From IMG/VR virus record IMGVR_UViG_3300027743_000040, positions 1 to 46,110 of that record: a stretch of DNA of 46,110 bases, one strand, 5' to 3'. The position numbers were made by a program, and so were the translations under genes. The notes under the pieces are model-generated. The model searched no databases. It saw only the letters and a list, made by a program, of their open reading frames with translations, and was not told the origin of the DNA. The stretch is from a virus. Shown in pieces: positions 31,931-39,466 of this stretch (its first letter is position 1; each line of letters opens with the position of its first letter).

Positions 31931-33539
31931 TGTGCGGCACCTCGCGATGAAGGCCGCGGTCGATGGCTGACTGGACGCCGTGGACGTTGACCAGCAGACG
32001 CTCGGCGCGGGTGATGGCGACGTAGATCAGGTTGTTCTCCTGCTCCAGCTCCCAGTCGGATGTGGCCCTGTGGAAGGGCATATAGTCCGAGCGGCCAAGG
32101 ATGAAGACGGTGGGCCACTCGCGGCCTTTGGATTTGTGGACGCTGGATAGGGTGACCACGCCGCGGGCTGGAATGTCGTCCGCGAAGAGGTCCGCCACCA
32201 ACGCCGCGACATCAGCATAGGTGGGCTTGCGGAAGACCTCGGCCTCGATGGTCCGGTCGATGATCAGCTGCATAGCTTCGACTTCGTCCTGCAACAGATC
32301 AATGGCGGCCTCGCGCTGCTTGGCGAACAGCTTGGCGGACTCGATCTCGAAGTAGTCGTCCATCGCGCTGCGGATGTCGTGCAGGTCCATATCCTGATAC
32401 ATCCCGTCAGTGGCACGCTGGATGTGGTCTAGGAGCTTCTTCCCAAGATCCTTGCCCTCGATCCGGGCTCGAACTCCCCGGCGAAGGAGGCCGAGACACA
32501 CGGCCACGTTGGGCTTGTTCAGGCGGCAGAGGATGGCATCGCCGGGCTGAGGGAGGGATAGGAAATCTGGGTTGCCCGGTGTGTTGTCCCAGTGGATGTT
32601 GCGGACCGCGCCCTCGTCGGCGCCGGGCCGAGCGTAGATGCCGGGCACGATGCGCTGGGCCTCGCCGATGATGGCCTCGTCGCACCGCCAGCATATGGAG
32701 AGGGGCAACGATAGGGCCCCCGCCCGGACCTGGATCTTGTGGAGCGAGTCGACGGCTGCGCCGGTGAAGCCGTAGATGGCCTGGTTGGGATCGCCGACTG
32801 CGACGATGCGGCCGCCGGGAGCCACGGTTCGGAAGGCCAGCTCGCGCCGGGTGGCGTTGATGTCCTGGGCCTCGTCGATCAGGACATTGTTGTAGGTCGG
32901 GATGGGCAGGTTCATCAACAGCGGGAGGTAGATCATATCGTCGAAGTCTACGGAGCCGGTGCGCATGTTGCTGCGCTTGAGAACGTCCTTGGCTGCATCG
33001 CAGATCGTCTCCAGCGAGGTGGACCCACTGATTTCCAGCTCAAGATCGTAATGGTCAGCGAGCAGCTTCCAAGCTTCCTTGTCCTCGATGGAAGCAAACT
33101 CCTCTCCGGTGGATGTGAGCCCGAAGCCGGCGGCTTTTGCGTAGCTGACCATGCGCCGCACGAGGTGGGAGTTGCGCAGGATGTCGTCCTCCTCGTGGAA
33201 CTGCTCCTTGAGATAGTCCTTGGTGATGAAGGCGACCTTGCCGGTCAGGGTCTCGACCTTGCGGCCGCTCTTCCTGAAGGCGGACAGCCCGTGGCTGTGG
33301 ACCGTGGAAGAGGTGACGTTGAGCTGCTGCTGGAAGTCGAGGGTCTTGGCGAGGCGCTGCTGGATCTCGACCGCGATGGATTTGTTGAAGGCCTGGAACG
33401 TGGTCGTGCCGCGCAGGATGCGGCAGGCTTCCAGCAGGGTGGCGGTCTTGCCGCTGCCGGCCTTGGCGTCGATGATGAGGTCGTCGTTGGACGATGCGAG
33501 GTGGGCGATGATCGCCTGTTGTTCAGGTGTAAGGTTCAT
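31920..33539 (-). CDS. SF1 helicase, UvrD/Rep-like
   Basis: A 539-residue helicase. LTPEQQAIIAHL (Q motif) and AGSGKT (27-32, Walker A) are followed by VLIDEAQDIN near 219 (motif II), AVGDPNQAIYGFTGA (motif III), VVTLSSVHKSKGREWPTVFI (motif V region) and NNLIYVAITRAERLLVNV (motif VI). It is shorter than UvrD (about 720), so the accessory 2B domain is probably reduced. It would unwind 3'-to-5' in replication or repair. ATG lies behind GAGGAG. Confidence 0.9.
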   Translation of the reverse strand: MNLTPEQQAIIAHLASSNDDLIIDAKAGSGKTATLLEACRILRGTTTFQAFNKSIAVEIQQRLAKTLDFQQQLNVTSSTVHSHGLSAFRKSGRKVETLTGKVAFITKDYLKEQFHEEDDILRNSHLVRRMVSYAKAAGFGLTSTGEEFASIEDKEAWKLLADHYDLELEISGSTSLETICDAAKDVLKRSNMRTGSVDFDDMIYLPLLMNLPIPTYNNVLIDEAQDINATRRELAFRTVAPGGRIVAVGDPNQAIYGFTGAAVDSLHKIQVRAGALSLPLSICWRCDEAIIGEAQRIVPGIYARPGADEGAVRNIHWDNTPGNPDFLSLPQPGDAILCRLNKPNVAVCLGLLRRGVRARIEGKDLGKKLLDHIQRATDGMYQDMDLHDIRSAMDDYFEIESAKLFAKQREAAIDLLQDEVEAMQLIIDRTIEAEVFRKPTYADVAALVADLFADDIPARGVVTLSSVHKSKGREWPTVFILGRSDYMPFHRATSDWELEQENNLIYVAITRAERLLVNVHGVQSAIDRGLHREVPHNAA

Positions 33540-33551
33540 ATACTCCTCGTG

Positions 33552-33581
33552 GGGAGGCCCGGCACACAGGCGGGGCCTCCC
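33552..33581 (-). terminator. Intercistronic hairpin before the helicase
   Basis: GGGAGGCCC (33552-33560) and 33573-33581 pair over nine bases with a 12-base loop. No U-tract follows; the helicase ribosome site starts about five bases on. It may attenuate or process mRNA. Confidence 0.4.
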
Positions 33582-33598
33582 ATTATGGGTTGCGGGGA

Positions 33599-34033
33599 TT
33601 AGTAACGGGGTTCAGGCTTGAAGTCGTCGGCTTCGTCAGGCGCCAAGCTGTCAGCCTGTGCGGCTTCGTGCAGGCCTTCTTCGCGCTCGAAGGACTCGGT
33701 GTCCCAGTTCTGGGTGGGCTTGTCCCACTCAGGGGCCTCTTCGACTTCGGCCGCGAGGCGCTCGCGCTCGGCTACGGCGGCCTCGGCGACGGGATCGACG
33801 GCGCCAGCGGGGATATCGAACGACACGGCCAGCTCGGGGTCCACGAACACGAGGTTGGCAGCGTAGGCGAGGGCCTTGCGGCATTGCGCCGGTGTGAGGG
33901 TGACCCACATCGACTGCCATTCGGTCGAGAGGTCCTTGCCTTGCACACGGATCTCGTTGTAGCGGTTGGTCTCCTCGTAGTGGTCGTGGGCGTAGCGAGC
34001 GCCGATCTCAAAGCCTGTGATGGTAATGGGCAT
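33599..34033 (-). CDS. Unknown early protein
   Basis: A 144-residue protein. The first half has beta segments (ITGFEIGARYAHDHYE; LSTEWQSMWVTLTPAQCRKA); the second half is acidic and helical (AEAAVAERERLAAEVEEAPE). No family recognised. Confidence 0.7.
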   Translation of the reverse strand: MPITITGFEIGARYAHDHYEETNRYNEIRVQGKDLSTEWQSMWVTLTPAQCRKALAYAANLVFVDPELAVSFDIPAGAVDPVAEAAVAERERLAAEVEEAPEWDKPTQNWDTESFEREEGLHEAAQADSLAPDEADDFKPEPRY

Positions 34034-34060
34034 GCTGTGTTACTCCGGCGAGAGTTGAGG

Positions 34061-34720
34061 TTAGTTGACGGTGAACGCGACGGGGAACGCCGGGTCGGCG
34101 TCCTCGCGGCCCGTAGCTTCGGCAGGGGTGATCCACATGAAGTCACCCAAGCTGAAGGTGGTGGTCTCAGCAGCGAGGGGGAGAGGCTTCAGAAAGGCGT
34201 TGCCTTCGCCGGTGCTGAGATACGGGGAGAGGTCCCCAAAGGTTTCGACCGCCTCGTCGTCAAGACTGCGCCAGCTATCGACAAAGGAGAGGTCTTCGAG
34301 ATACTGGGGGTCGATCATGAGGACGAGGGTTCGTGACGTCAAAGTGATGGCGTGGTCGGGACAGAGCTGGAAGGTGATCCACGCCTCCTGCGGGGCTTGC
34401 GCCTCGGGAAGGGCCCGGCCGATGAAGAGGGTGTTGCCGTGGACATAGAGGCTGAGTTGGCCTTCGCCACTTGCAGGGGAGAGGACGTCCATGACCTCGT
34501 GGTCCGATCGGACGGTCTCGGGGATCGGGCCGGGATGGAACTGGGAGAGCATTTCCGCGTCCATCTGGCCATACAGCGTCGCCAACAGGGCTAGATACGT
34601 ATGGAAGCTGGGGACGCCGAAGTTGCGTTCCAGCAACGCGGAAAAGGGATCGGTCTCGACGTCCAACCCAAGCACATAGCTGGAGTTGGTCGCCGGGTCT
34701 ATCAGGGCGAAATTGAACAT
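34061..34720 (-). CDS. Unknown early protein
   Basis: A 219-residue acidic protein starting MFNFALIDPATNSSYVLGLD (chosen because the 30-residue membrane peptide gene ends just upstream). It is beta-rich (YVHGNTLFIGRALPE; ITLTSRTLVLMIDPQYLEDL). No family recognised. Confidence 0.7.
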   Translation of the reverse strand: MFNFALIDPATNSSYVLGLDVETDPFSALLERNFGVPSFHTYLALLATLYGQMDAEMLSQFHPGPIPETVRSDHEVMDVLSPASGEGQLSLYVHGNTLFIGRALPEAQAPQEAWITFQLCPDHAITLTSRTLVLMIDPQYLEDLSFVDSWRSLDDEAVETFGDLSPYLSTGEGNAFLKPLPLAAETTTFSLGDFMWITPAEATGREDADPAFPVAFTVN

Positions 34721-34725
34721 TGCAG

Positions 34726-34818
34726 TTATACTCCCACTAGAAGGTAAAGCATGATGGCGAAGGCTGCGATTATGGCGACCCATAGGCATCCCGACTTCGG
34801 CGGCTGAGGGTCGTTCAT
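34726..34818 (-). CDS. Single-pass membrane peptide (30 residues)
   Basis: MNDPQPPKSGCLWVAIIAAF continues into a hydrophobic helix (AIMLYLLVGV). AGGA is nine bases upstream of the ATG. It fits the gap between two genes and leaves five bases before the next ATG. It could modulate the membrane or be part of lysis; a single small TM peptide is not evidence enough for a holin. Confidence 0.55.
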   Translation of the reverse strand: MNDPQPPKSGCLWVAIIAAFAIMLYLLVGV

Positions 34819-34855
34819 GGGCTTGATCCTGCCATAGATCCGGCGCCGTTCTTCC

Positions 34856-35107
34856 TCAATCATCGTCGTCAACCAGTTCGATCATGGCCTCATAGGCTCG
34901 GATGACGGGGTTGGCCAGCTTTGTGGCATCGGTGGCCTTGAGCAGGGTGCGGGCGTATGCGATCTGAAGGCAGAGGGCGGTGAACAGAGCCACCTCCCGG
35001 ACCTCGGGTTCGGCCGCGTTGAGGACTCGGACCAAGGTCTTGCGGGCCTCTTGACACGCGTGTTCGGCGAGGTCGCGGGCGATTTGCGTCTTGCGTTCCG
35101 GGGTCAC
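34856..35107 (-). CDS. Unknown small helical protein
   Basis: An 83-residue all-helical protein (RKTQIARDLAEHACQEARKT; VALFTALCLQIAYARTLLKA) with an acidic C-terminus (ELVDDDD). ATGA overlap with the upstream gene. Confidence 0.65.
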   Translation of the reverse strand: MTPERKTQIARDLAEHACQEARKTLVRVLNAAEPEVREVALFTALCLQIAYARTLLKATDATKLANPVIRAYEAMIELVDDDD

Positions 35108-35274
35108 TCGTCCTCTCCTTCGTTGAGCCTACGGGCCCGCAACAACGCTTGCCCGCGCTTCAACGCGGCGAGCATTTCGAAGGGCTCGCGCTCCTCAGGC
35201 GTTAGGATGAACTCGGTCGGCTCATCGGCGTAGGGGCCGAATGGGCTGGGCGGGCAGAAGATGGGCTTACCCAT
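35104..35274 (-). CDS. 56-residue unknown protein
   Basis: Begins MGKPIFCPPSPFGPYADEPT; the second half is helical (REPFEMLAALKRGQALLRAR). GAGG precedes the chosen ATG at 35274, overlapping the previous gene by eight bases. Confidence 0.6.
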   Translation of the reverse strand: MGKPIFCPPSPFGPYADEPTEFILTPEEREPFEMLAALKRGQALLRARRLNEGEDE

Positions 35275-35569
35275 TGTTGGCCTCCTCACGGATGTCGTGC
35301 CAGATGGCGTGCATGAGTTCGTTGGTGATCTTGGGCGGGACCATGATGCTGGTCAGGCAGTAGATGCCGGGGAGCGGGCCGAACCCGAACTGACCGAACA
35401 TCCCTTCTTTGCGGAGATGGGCTTCGGTGACGACCTGAATGGCCTTGATCGTTGTGGCCTTCTGCATATGGGCTTCGATGTCAGCCGGGTGGTTGACAGG
35501 TAGGCCGGGCAGTTCGTAGCTGCTGATGTATTGGCCGGTGCTAGCGTTGTAAAGGTGTAGGTAGGACAT
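35267..35569 (-). CDS. Unknown small early protein
   Basis: A 100-residue protein (MSYLHLYNASTGQYISSYEL; FGFGPLPGIYCLTSIMVPPK). A GCCGGG/CCCGGC stem (35599-35604 with 35621-35626) lies upstream between it and its neighbour. No family recognised. Confidence 0.65.
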   Translation of the reverse strand: MSYLHLYNASTGQYISSYELPGLPVNHPADIEAHMQKATTIKAIQVVTEAHLRKEGMFGQFGFGPLPGIYCLTSIMVPPKITNELMHAIWHDIREEANNG

Positions 35570-35631
35570 GGTATGGGAACCTCGTTGGATGGTGTGGAGC
35601 CGGGACACCCGCTACAGCGCCCCGGCAGTGG

Positions 35632-35874
35632 TTAGGCTATTCTCCAGCAGCGGTAGCTGCCGTCGTCTTGCTTCCTGATGGTGTAGTCCCAGCCGGGATG
35701 CTTGGACTTCCACTTGGTTGCAGCGTCGCGGACTTTCGCGACCTCGGTGTGGAAATGCACGCCGAGAGCGAAGCTATCCCCTACAGCCATTGTGCCGAAA
35801 GGGTAGCGAGGCGGACGGCCCGGCCCGTGGTGGTAGGCTGGGATCGGGACGTTCTTGTCGAGGGTGATAGCCAT
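35632..35874 (-). CDS. DUF7303-like small protein
   Basis: An 80-residue protein. LDKNVPIPAY, the central YPFGTMAVGDSFALGV, then AATKWKSKHPGWDYTIRKQD and YRCWRI at the end follow the order of DUF7303, a small phage family of unknown role. Confidence 0.65.
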   Translation of the reverse strand: MAITLDKNVPIPAYHHGPGRPPRYPFGTMAVGDSFALGVHFHTEVAKVRDAATKWKSKHPGWDYTIRKQDDGSYRCWRIA

Positions 35875-35876
35875 AG

Positions 35877-36206
35877 CTAGGCCACCTTCGTGATGAAGAC
35901 TGCCGCGTGGTATAGGGCCTGGGCATAATCGGGCCCCATGTGGTTGGCGATCTTGACCAGCCGCATCTTGTGTTCGGGGGTCAGGATGCCGTTGGGGAAG
36001 TTGCGCGGATCATAGCCTGCGTCGCACGGGTGCGGGTTCAGGTGCTCCATGATGAACTGCGCGATGATGTCCTCTTGTTCCAGCCGACGATCGTGCACGA
36101 AGTCCAGCATGGCTTCGCGGATGGGTTCCATCATGGTGCGGGTCTCGGCGTCGAAGTCGATGTGGAACTGGTCGATTTCGAGAGCTTCGGTGTCTATTTG
36201 AGCCAT
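35877..36206 (-). CDS. Unknown early protein
   Basis: A 109-residue acidic helical protein (TMMEPIREAMLDFVHDRRLE; LVKIANHMGPDYAQALYHAA). It follows a GC hairpin in the 36207-36276 gap (GATGGC 36241-36246 with 36257-36262). No family recognised. Confidence 0.65.
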   Translation of the reverse strand: MAQIDTEALEIDQFHIDFDAETRTMMEPIREAMLDFVHDRRLEQEDIIAQFIMEHLNPHPCDAGYDPRNFPNGILTPEHKMRLVKIANHMGPDYAQALYHAAVFITKVA

Positions 36207-36276
36207 GTTATGTATCCTAGTGGCGCCGGATGGATCGGGGGATGGCTGGCGCTACGGCCATCTCCCGTGGCTGGGG

Positions 36277-36609
36277 CTATGCCCAGTTGTTGTTCATGAT
36301 GTAGACGTGGCTGATGGACGGGTTTACGTTCCGGTCCCCGAAGCGATCGAGGCAGAGAACCTGCCAGTCGGTCTTGTCCATTTCCAGATCAAGGTCGCGG
36401 TCGTAGGCCTCAGGATCCAACGCCGCGAAGGGGTCGCAATCCCATGCAGCTTCATGGTCGGGTTCGGCCGGATCGGGGAATAACTTGAACATCTGCTGGC
36501 CGACTTTGAAGCGAAGGCTGCCGGTGTCGGTCAAGTGTTCGAGGATAAGGAGAAGGCCGTCATCTCCCCACTTCTGGCGGATGTCGTCAGGTGTGATGCG
36601 CTTGTCCAT
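36277..36609 (-). CDS. Unknown early protein, first of its transcription unit
   Basis: A 110-residue acidic protein starting MDKRITPDDIRQKWGDDGLL behind AGAGAGG. The promoter at 36687-36714 gives a leader of about 70 bases and rules out the longer upstream start. No family recognised. Confidence 0.7.
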   Translation of the reverse strand: MDKRITPDDIRQKWGDDGLLLILEHLTDTGSLRFKVGQQMFKLFPDPAEPDHEAAWDCDPFAALDPEAYDRDLDLEMDKTDWQVLCLDRFGDRNVNPSISHVYIMNNNWA

Positions 36610-36686
36610 TGTATAGACCTCTCTATGTATGTATAACCTGCGGTAGGGGCGCGACGGGCCACAGGCACGACTCGCCCTACGCACGT

Positions 36687-36714
36687 AGAATAGACGAATG
36701 GCATACAATGTCAA
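36687..36714 (-). promoter_or_regulatory. Strong sigma70 promoter
   Basis: Minus strand TTGACA (36709-36714), 16-base spacer, TATTCT (36687-36692). It should drive the long string of genes from 36609 leftward. Two GTAAGAC heptamers lie 50-80 bases upstream. Confidence 0.75.
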
Positions 36715-36719
36715 GTGCC

Positions 36720-37207
36720 TGACTGAAGTTTGTTGTGGGAACCTGGGGATTGTTGCGCCGCCATGTAAGACACGTCATGCCACGTAAGACACGTTACTGG
36801 ATTTGGCGATATGTAGGCCCCTTGTGTGTTACGGGGGGTCCAGCCTGATACCCCTTGTTGTCTCTCTAGGGGGGAGGGGGAGGGGGGTATATACTAAAAA
36901 AAAATAAAAAAAAAAAAAGACAGGCCCCCACCACACCAATGCTCACCCCCTTCAGGTTGTAGCACACCCCCATGTAACACATTGGACACTGTGGAATGTA
37001 ACACATTGGGGGGTATTACAGGCTGGGGTAGGGGGCCTGCACGCCGTAACACGCAAGGGGGTAGGGGAGGTCCACATTCCATTAACGTGGCTTACGTGGC
37101 CTCACGCGGCTTACGTGGCAAGAAAACATATTTGAGGCTGTGAAAAAAAGTTCTGGCAGGGGCTTGACATACGGGGCCCCCTCACTATCGGCGGCGGAGG
37201 CCGCCGC
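36720..37207. other. Gene-free stretch with iteron-like motifs; candidate origin
   Basis: No gene fits here. It holds GTAAGAC at 36765 and 36784, GTGTTAC at 36826, composite element copy 3 (36969-37024), GTAACAC at 37046, and CTTACGTGGC-type units at 37091, 37101 and 37110. A run of three G-tracts (about 36869-36888) could form a G-quadruplex; beside it A9-T-A13 (36896-36918) is the most AT-rich point seen. A DnaA-box-like TGTGAAAAA is at 37139-37147. Together this suits a replication origin or a complex operator. Confidence 0.55.
36969..37024. repeat. Composite GTA-N2-AC element, copy 3
   Basis: Same layout as copies 1 and 2: heptamers centred at 36977, 37001 and 37016 (24 and 15 apart), 11-base spacer, then three bases and GTATTACAGGCT. 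Here the left heptamer reads GTAACAC, not GTGTTAC, so the left arm is a direct repeat of the right arm and the long palindrome is lost while spacing is kept. Confidence 0.8.
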
Positions 37208-37233
37208 AAAAAAAGCCCGGCCGAAGCCGGGCT
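37208..37233 (-). terminator. Rho-independent terminator with UUCG loop
   Basis: On the minus strand AGCCCGGC, loop TTCG and GCCGGGCT are followed by seven T (37208-37214). Ends the gene at 37276-37869. A second stem (37242-37250 with 37260-37268) lies between it and the stop codon. Confidence 0.9.
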
Positions 37234-37275
37234 GGGCCCTAGGGGGCTGGATGTTGGGTCCAGCCCCCGCCGGGA

Positions 37276-37869
37276 TCACTTCGCCTTCGGGGTCAGAAGG
37301 ATGGAGCCGATGTCCAACTTCGCCGCCGTCTTTTCGCGTTCGGCCTTGGCCTTGTCCGCGCGTTCCTGCAGCCCGGCCTCGATGGCCTTGTAGTTGGCCT
37401 CGATCTCGTCCTTCGTGCCGCCGACCTCGGTCGCGATCGCGAGCATGAAGTTGTCGAACGTCGCCTTGGCCTCGTCGCCCAGCTGCTCCTTGACCTTGGC
37501 CTTGATTTCGGCCTCGGTCTTCGATGCCGAAAGACCGCGGATCGTAAGGCACTCGAAGAAATAGTGCTCCTTCAGATGCCGAAGGTTCGAGTCGCCGCGT
37601 TCCCCGGCACCGCGCAGGGCCCACTGCCCGTCGTTCCATGCCGTCATGCGCTTGGCGCGCTTGGCGAGCCACGCCTCATCCGTCAGCGCCTTGCCGTCGT
37701 CGTCTTCGCCACGGCTGACATCATTCAGACCCTTGACGAAACCGTTGATGAGTCCGAAGCGAAGCACCGCATCGCTATAGGTGCCGACGGGGATCTCGTT
37801 GAAGAGCCCGGTATCCCCCAACGAGACGCGAAGCGTCTCAGGGATCTCGATGGTTATGGTCTTGTTCAT
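37276..37869 (-). CDS. Unknown early protein in its own transcription unit
   Basis: A 197-residue charged protein. N-terminus TITIEIPETLRVSLG, then helical Lys/Glu/Ala-rich stretches (TEAEIKAKVKEQLGDEAKAT; ADKAKAEREKTAAKL). It has a CGGAG site, a probable promoter at 37938-37966 and a strong terminator. Its size and composition resemble the protein at 26808-27401, though I see no clear homology. Likely abundant and early. Confidence 0.7.
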   Translation of the reverse strand: MNKTITIEIPETLRVSLGDTGLFNEIPVGTYSDAVLRFGLINGFVKGLNDVSRGEDDDGKALTDEAWLAKRAKRMTAWNDGQWALRGAGERGDSNLRHLKEHYFFECLTIRGLSASKTEAEIKAKVKEQLGDEAKATFDNFMLAIATEVGGTKDEIEANYKAIEAGLQERADKAKAEREKTAAKLDIGSILLTPKAK

Positions 37870-37937
37870 AGTATTGACTCCGGGCCGATCCGGGCCCTAT
37901 CGGGTCGGGGTGGGAACCGTTCCCTTCCGACTCACAA

Positions 37938-37966
37938 ACACTAGACGAGTCGCGCGGTGCGGTCAA
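37938..37966 (-). promoter_or_regulatory. Possible sigma70 promoter
   Basis: Minus strand TTGACC (37961-37966), 17-base spacer, TAGTGT (37938-37943), a weak -10. GTATCAC lies at 37971-37977, four bases upstream of the -35. Confidence 0.45.
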
Positions 37967-37994
37967 CCCCGTATCACGTTTTTTGATGAAAAAG

Positions 37995-38003
37995 TTTTCC
38001 ACA
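37995..38003 (+). promoter_or_regulatory. DnaA-box-like site
   Basis: TTTTCCACA fits the consensus TTWTNCACA. It lies in the AT-rich gene-free 37978-38028 segment. Confidence 0.4.
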
Positions 38004-38049
38004 ACTTCGTGAAAAATCTTCTTGACAAGTCGCGGGGCCCTGCCATCAT

Positions 38050-38102
38050 CGGCGGGGGAGGGGCCCCGCCGAACCAAGCGAAGGGGGGCCTCGCGACCCC
38101 CC
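38050..38102 (-). terminator. Tandem GC-rich hairpins
   Basis: CGGCGGGG (38050-38057) pairs with 38064-38071, and GGGGGG (38083-38088) with 38097-38102. They follow the gene at 38111-38356 on the minus strand. The unit resembles those at 37158-37233 and 38745-38798. Confidence 0.55.
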
Positions 38103-38110
38103 TTCCTCGT

Positions 38111-38356
38111 TCAGTAATCGCTGGCCTTGGCCTTGCCCGATCGCCGGGAGGGAACCCCGTTGATGTAGCGGTGCCAGTCATCGGGATCTTCGAACCCGAA
38201 CTCGATCGACTCGACGCTGGCCTCGCCGACCTTCTGCAGGTCCTGGGTCATCTGCGACAGCCGGTCGTCGATGATCTGGCCGATGGTCTTGCCGCCCGGC
38301 TCCGACTCGATCTGTTCGACTTCAGTGGTGCGGACTACGGTTTTGAGAAAAGGCAC
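38111..38356 (-). CDS. Unknown small early protein
   Basis: An 81-residue acidic protein starting at GTG (MPFLKTVVRTTEVEQIESEP) with GGAG ten bases upstream. IGQIIDDRLSQMTQDLQKVG is a likely helix. No family recognised. Confidence 0.6.
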   Translation of the reverse strand: MPFLKTVVRTTEVEQIESEPGGKTIGQIIDDRLSQMTQDLQKVGEASVESIEFGFEDPDDWHRYINGVPSRRSGKAKASDY

Positions 38357-38382
38357 GTTACGCTTACTCCTTGTTGTGGGTT

Positions 38383-38401
38383 GGGGGACTCTGACTCCCC
38401 C
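38383..38401 (-). terminator. Small hairpin after the next gene
   Basis: GGGGGA (38383-38388) and TCCCCC (38396-38401) pair around seven bases just below the stop of the gene at 38409-38651. Confidence 0.4.
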
Positions 38402-38408
38402 GTCCCGG

Positions 38409-38651
38409 TTACAGTGCCAACCAAAGCTGGTCGGCGGCTTCCTTGCGGGCGGCGGAACGGTTGTCGAACCTGTCCATCCGCACGCGGTGAGTGATCCCGC
38501 CCCACTCCTTGCTCGTGGTCACGTTCCACGGCTTGAGCCAGTCGGCGTCCGCGTTGTCCTGCGCGGGTTCCATGACGACCACTGTGCGGTGATCCATTCC
38601 ATGGATGCTGATAGTGGCGACATTGCCATCAGCGGTCTTGAACACTTCCAT
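38409..38651 (-). CDS. Unknown small early protein
   Basis: An 80-residue protein (MEVFKTADGNVATISIHGMD; RFDNRSAARKEAADQLWLAL) with beta strands then a C-terminal helix. AAGGA lies upstream of the ATG. A GTATCAC-containing region precedes it. Confidence 0.65.
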   Translation of the reverse strand: MEVFKTADGNVATISIHGMDHRTVVVMEPAQDNADADWLKPWNVTTSKEWGGITHRVRMDRFDNRSAARKEAADQLWLAL

Positions 38652-38683
38652 CGGGTAGGTCCTTTCCTTGCTTCCGATGATTT

Positions 38684-38729
38684 GTAATACATCGGCTGTA
38701 TCACAAAGTCACGTTCATAAGTGTATCAA
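38684..38729. promoter_or_regulatory. Degenerate heptamer array upstream of an early gene
   Basis: GTAATAC (38684-38690), GTATCAC (38698-38704) and GTATCAA (38723-38729) are centred at 38687, 38701 and 38726, spacings 14 and 25, close to a mirror image of the composite element. A weak promoter (TTGATA, then TGTGAT, minus strand) overlaps it. Confidence 0.45.
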
Positions 38730-38761
38730 ATTGTCGCAGGCTCGGGGCCCACCACTCACCG

Positions 38762-38798
38762 GCGGGGCAGGGGCCCCCGCAACCAACCCCCGAAGGGG
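38762..38798 (-). terminator. Tandem hairpins, one with a UUCG loop
   Basis: GCGGGG (38762-38767) pairs with 38775-38780; CCCC (38787-38790), loop CGAA and GGGG (38795-38798) give a UUCG loop on the minus strand. They follow the gene at 38815-39042. Confidence 0.5.
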
Positions 38799-38814
38799 CT
38801 GGCGCAGGGCCTGC

Positions 38815-39042
38815 TTACTCCTTGTTCATGCTGGTGAGCATCGCCTCCCACTGTCCGATCTGCTCGGGTTGCGGCTGCCACTCGAGGCGCTTGATTGGGG
38901 AGCAAGGTCCCTCGCACCACACGATATACTTGTCGCGGCCGATGGGCAGCGGTATCTGAAACCAAGCCCCATCTTCACGCTCGAAGTGAAGATAGTTGTA
39001 GAGGCCTTGAACGTCTTTGCACTTGAAGCCCATGAGTTCCAT
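38815..39042 (-). CDS. Unknown small early protein
   Basis: A 75-residue protein (MGFKCKDVQGLYNYLHFERE; FQIPLPIGRDKYIVWCEGPC) with beta-rich middle. AAGGAG lies upstream of ATG at 39042; a second ATG three codons later is possible. Confidence 0.65.
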   Translation of the reverse strand: MELMGFKCKDVQGLYNYLHFEREDGAWFQIPLPIGRDKYIVWCEGPCSPIKRLEWQPQPEQIGQWEAMLTSMNKE

Positions 39043-39063
39043 TGTCTTACTCCTTGGAAGGGT

Positions 39064-39083
39064 GGGGTGGCCGAAGCCACCCC
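39064..39083 (-). terminator. Hairpin with UUCG loop after the first early gene
   Basis: GGGGTGGC (39064-39071), CGAA, GCCACCCC (39076-39083): eight pairs, UUCG loop on the minus strand. It follows the stop at 39091. Confidence 0.6.
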
Positions 39084-39090
39084 GAGGTTG

Positions 39091-39381
39091 TTAAGCGAGG
39101 CCGCAAAGGCTGCTTAGGCTTGATGCGATGTAAGCCTCGACCCAGATCCATGACTTGCGATCATGGACATAGATCAGCTCCTTGGTGCCGAACCACTGAT
39201 CCTTGACGATCAGCTTGTGGGTGCCATCGCTGTATTCCAGCACTGTCCAGAAACGGCTGCGCTTGTAGTCAGCATCGAACATTCCGATGGTGCACGAGCC
39301 ATCATCCGTGGCGATGCAATGAACCCAGTGTCCATTGCTGGTTGCGATGCGATCCATCGCTTGGAAGGGGAGGCGACGCAT
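39091..39381 (-). CDS. First gene of the leftward arm, unknown
   Basis: A 96-residue protein with a beta-rich, Trp-rich sequence (FWTVLEYSDGTHKLIVKDQW; RKSWIWVEAYIASSLSSL). GGAG is about ten bases upstream. As the first early gene it may act in host takeover. No family recognised. Confidence 0.65.
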   Translation of the reverse strand: MRRLPFQAMDRIATSNGHWVHCIATDDGSCTIGMFDADYKRSRFWTVLEYSDGTHKLIVKDQWFGTKELIYVHDRKSWIWVEAYIASSLSSLCGLA

Positions 39382-39466
39382 AGTATGTTACTCCATCTGC
39401 CGAAGGCATGATCGCCGACGACGACTTCGAGCTTACAGATATTCGAACGTGATACAAGCCTGAAGT

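Noticed and set aside
32739-33602. 287-codon plus-strand frame opposite the helicase
   Set aside because: Val/Gly/Asp-rich shadow; the helicase motifs are unambiguous.
37163-38040. Plus-strand TTGACA boxes at 37163 and 38020 as rightward promoters
   Set aside because: Their -10 boxes are poor (TATCGG, ATCATC) and they would transcribe antisense into terminator stems; they belong to the repeated terminator unit.
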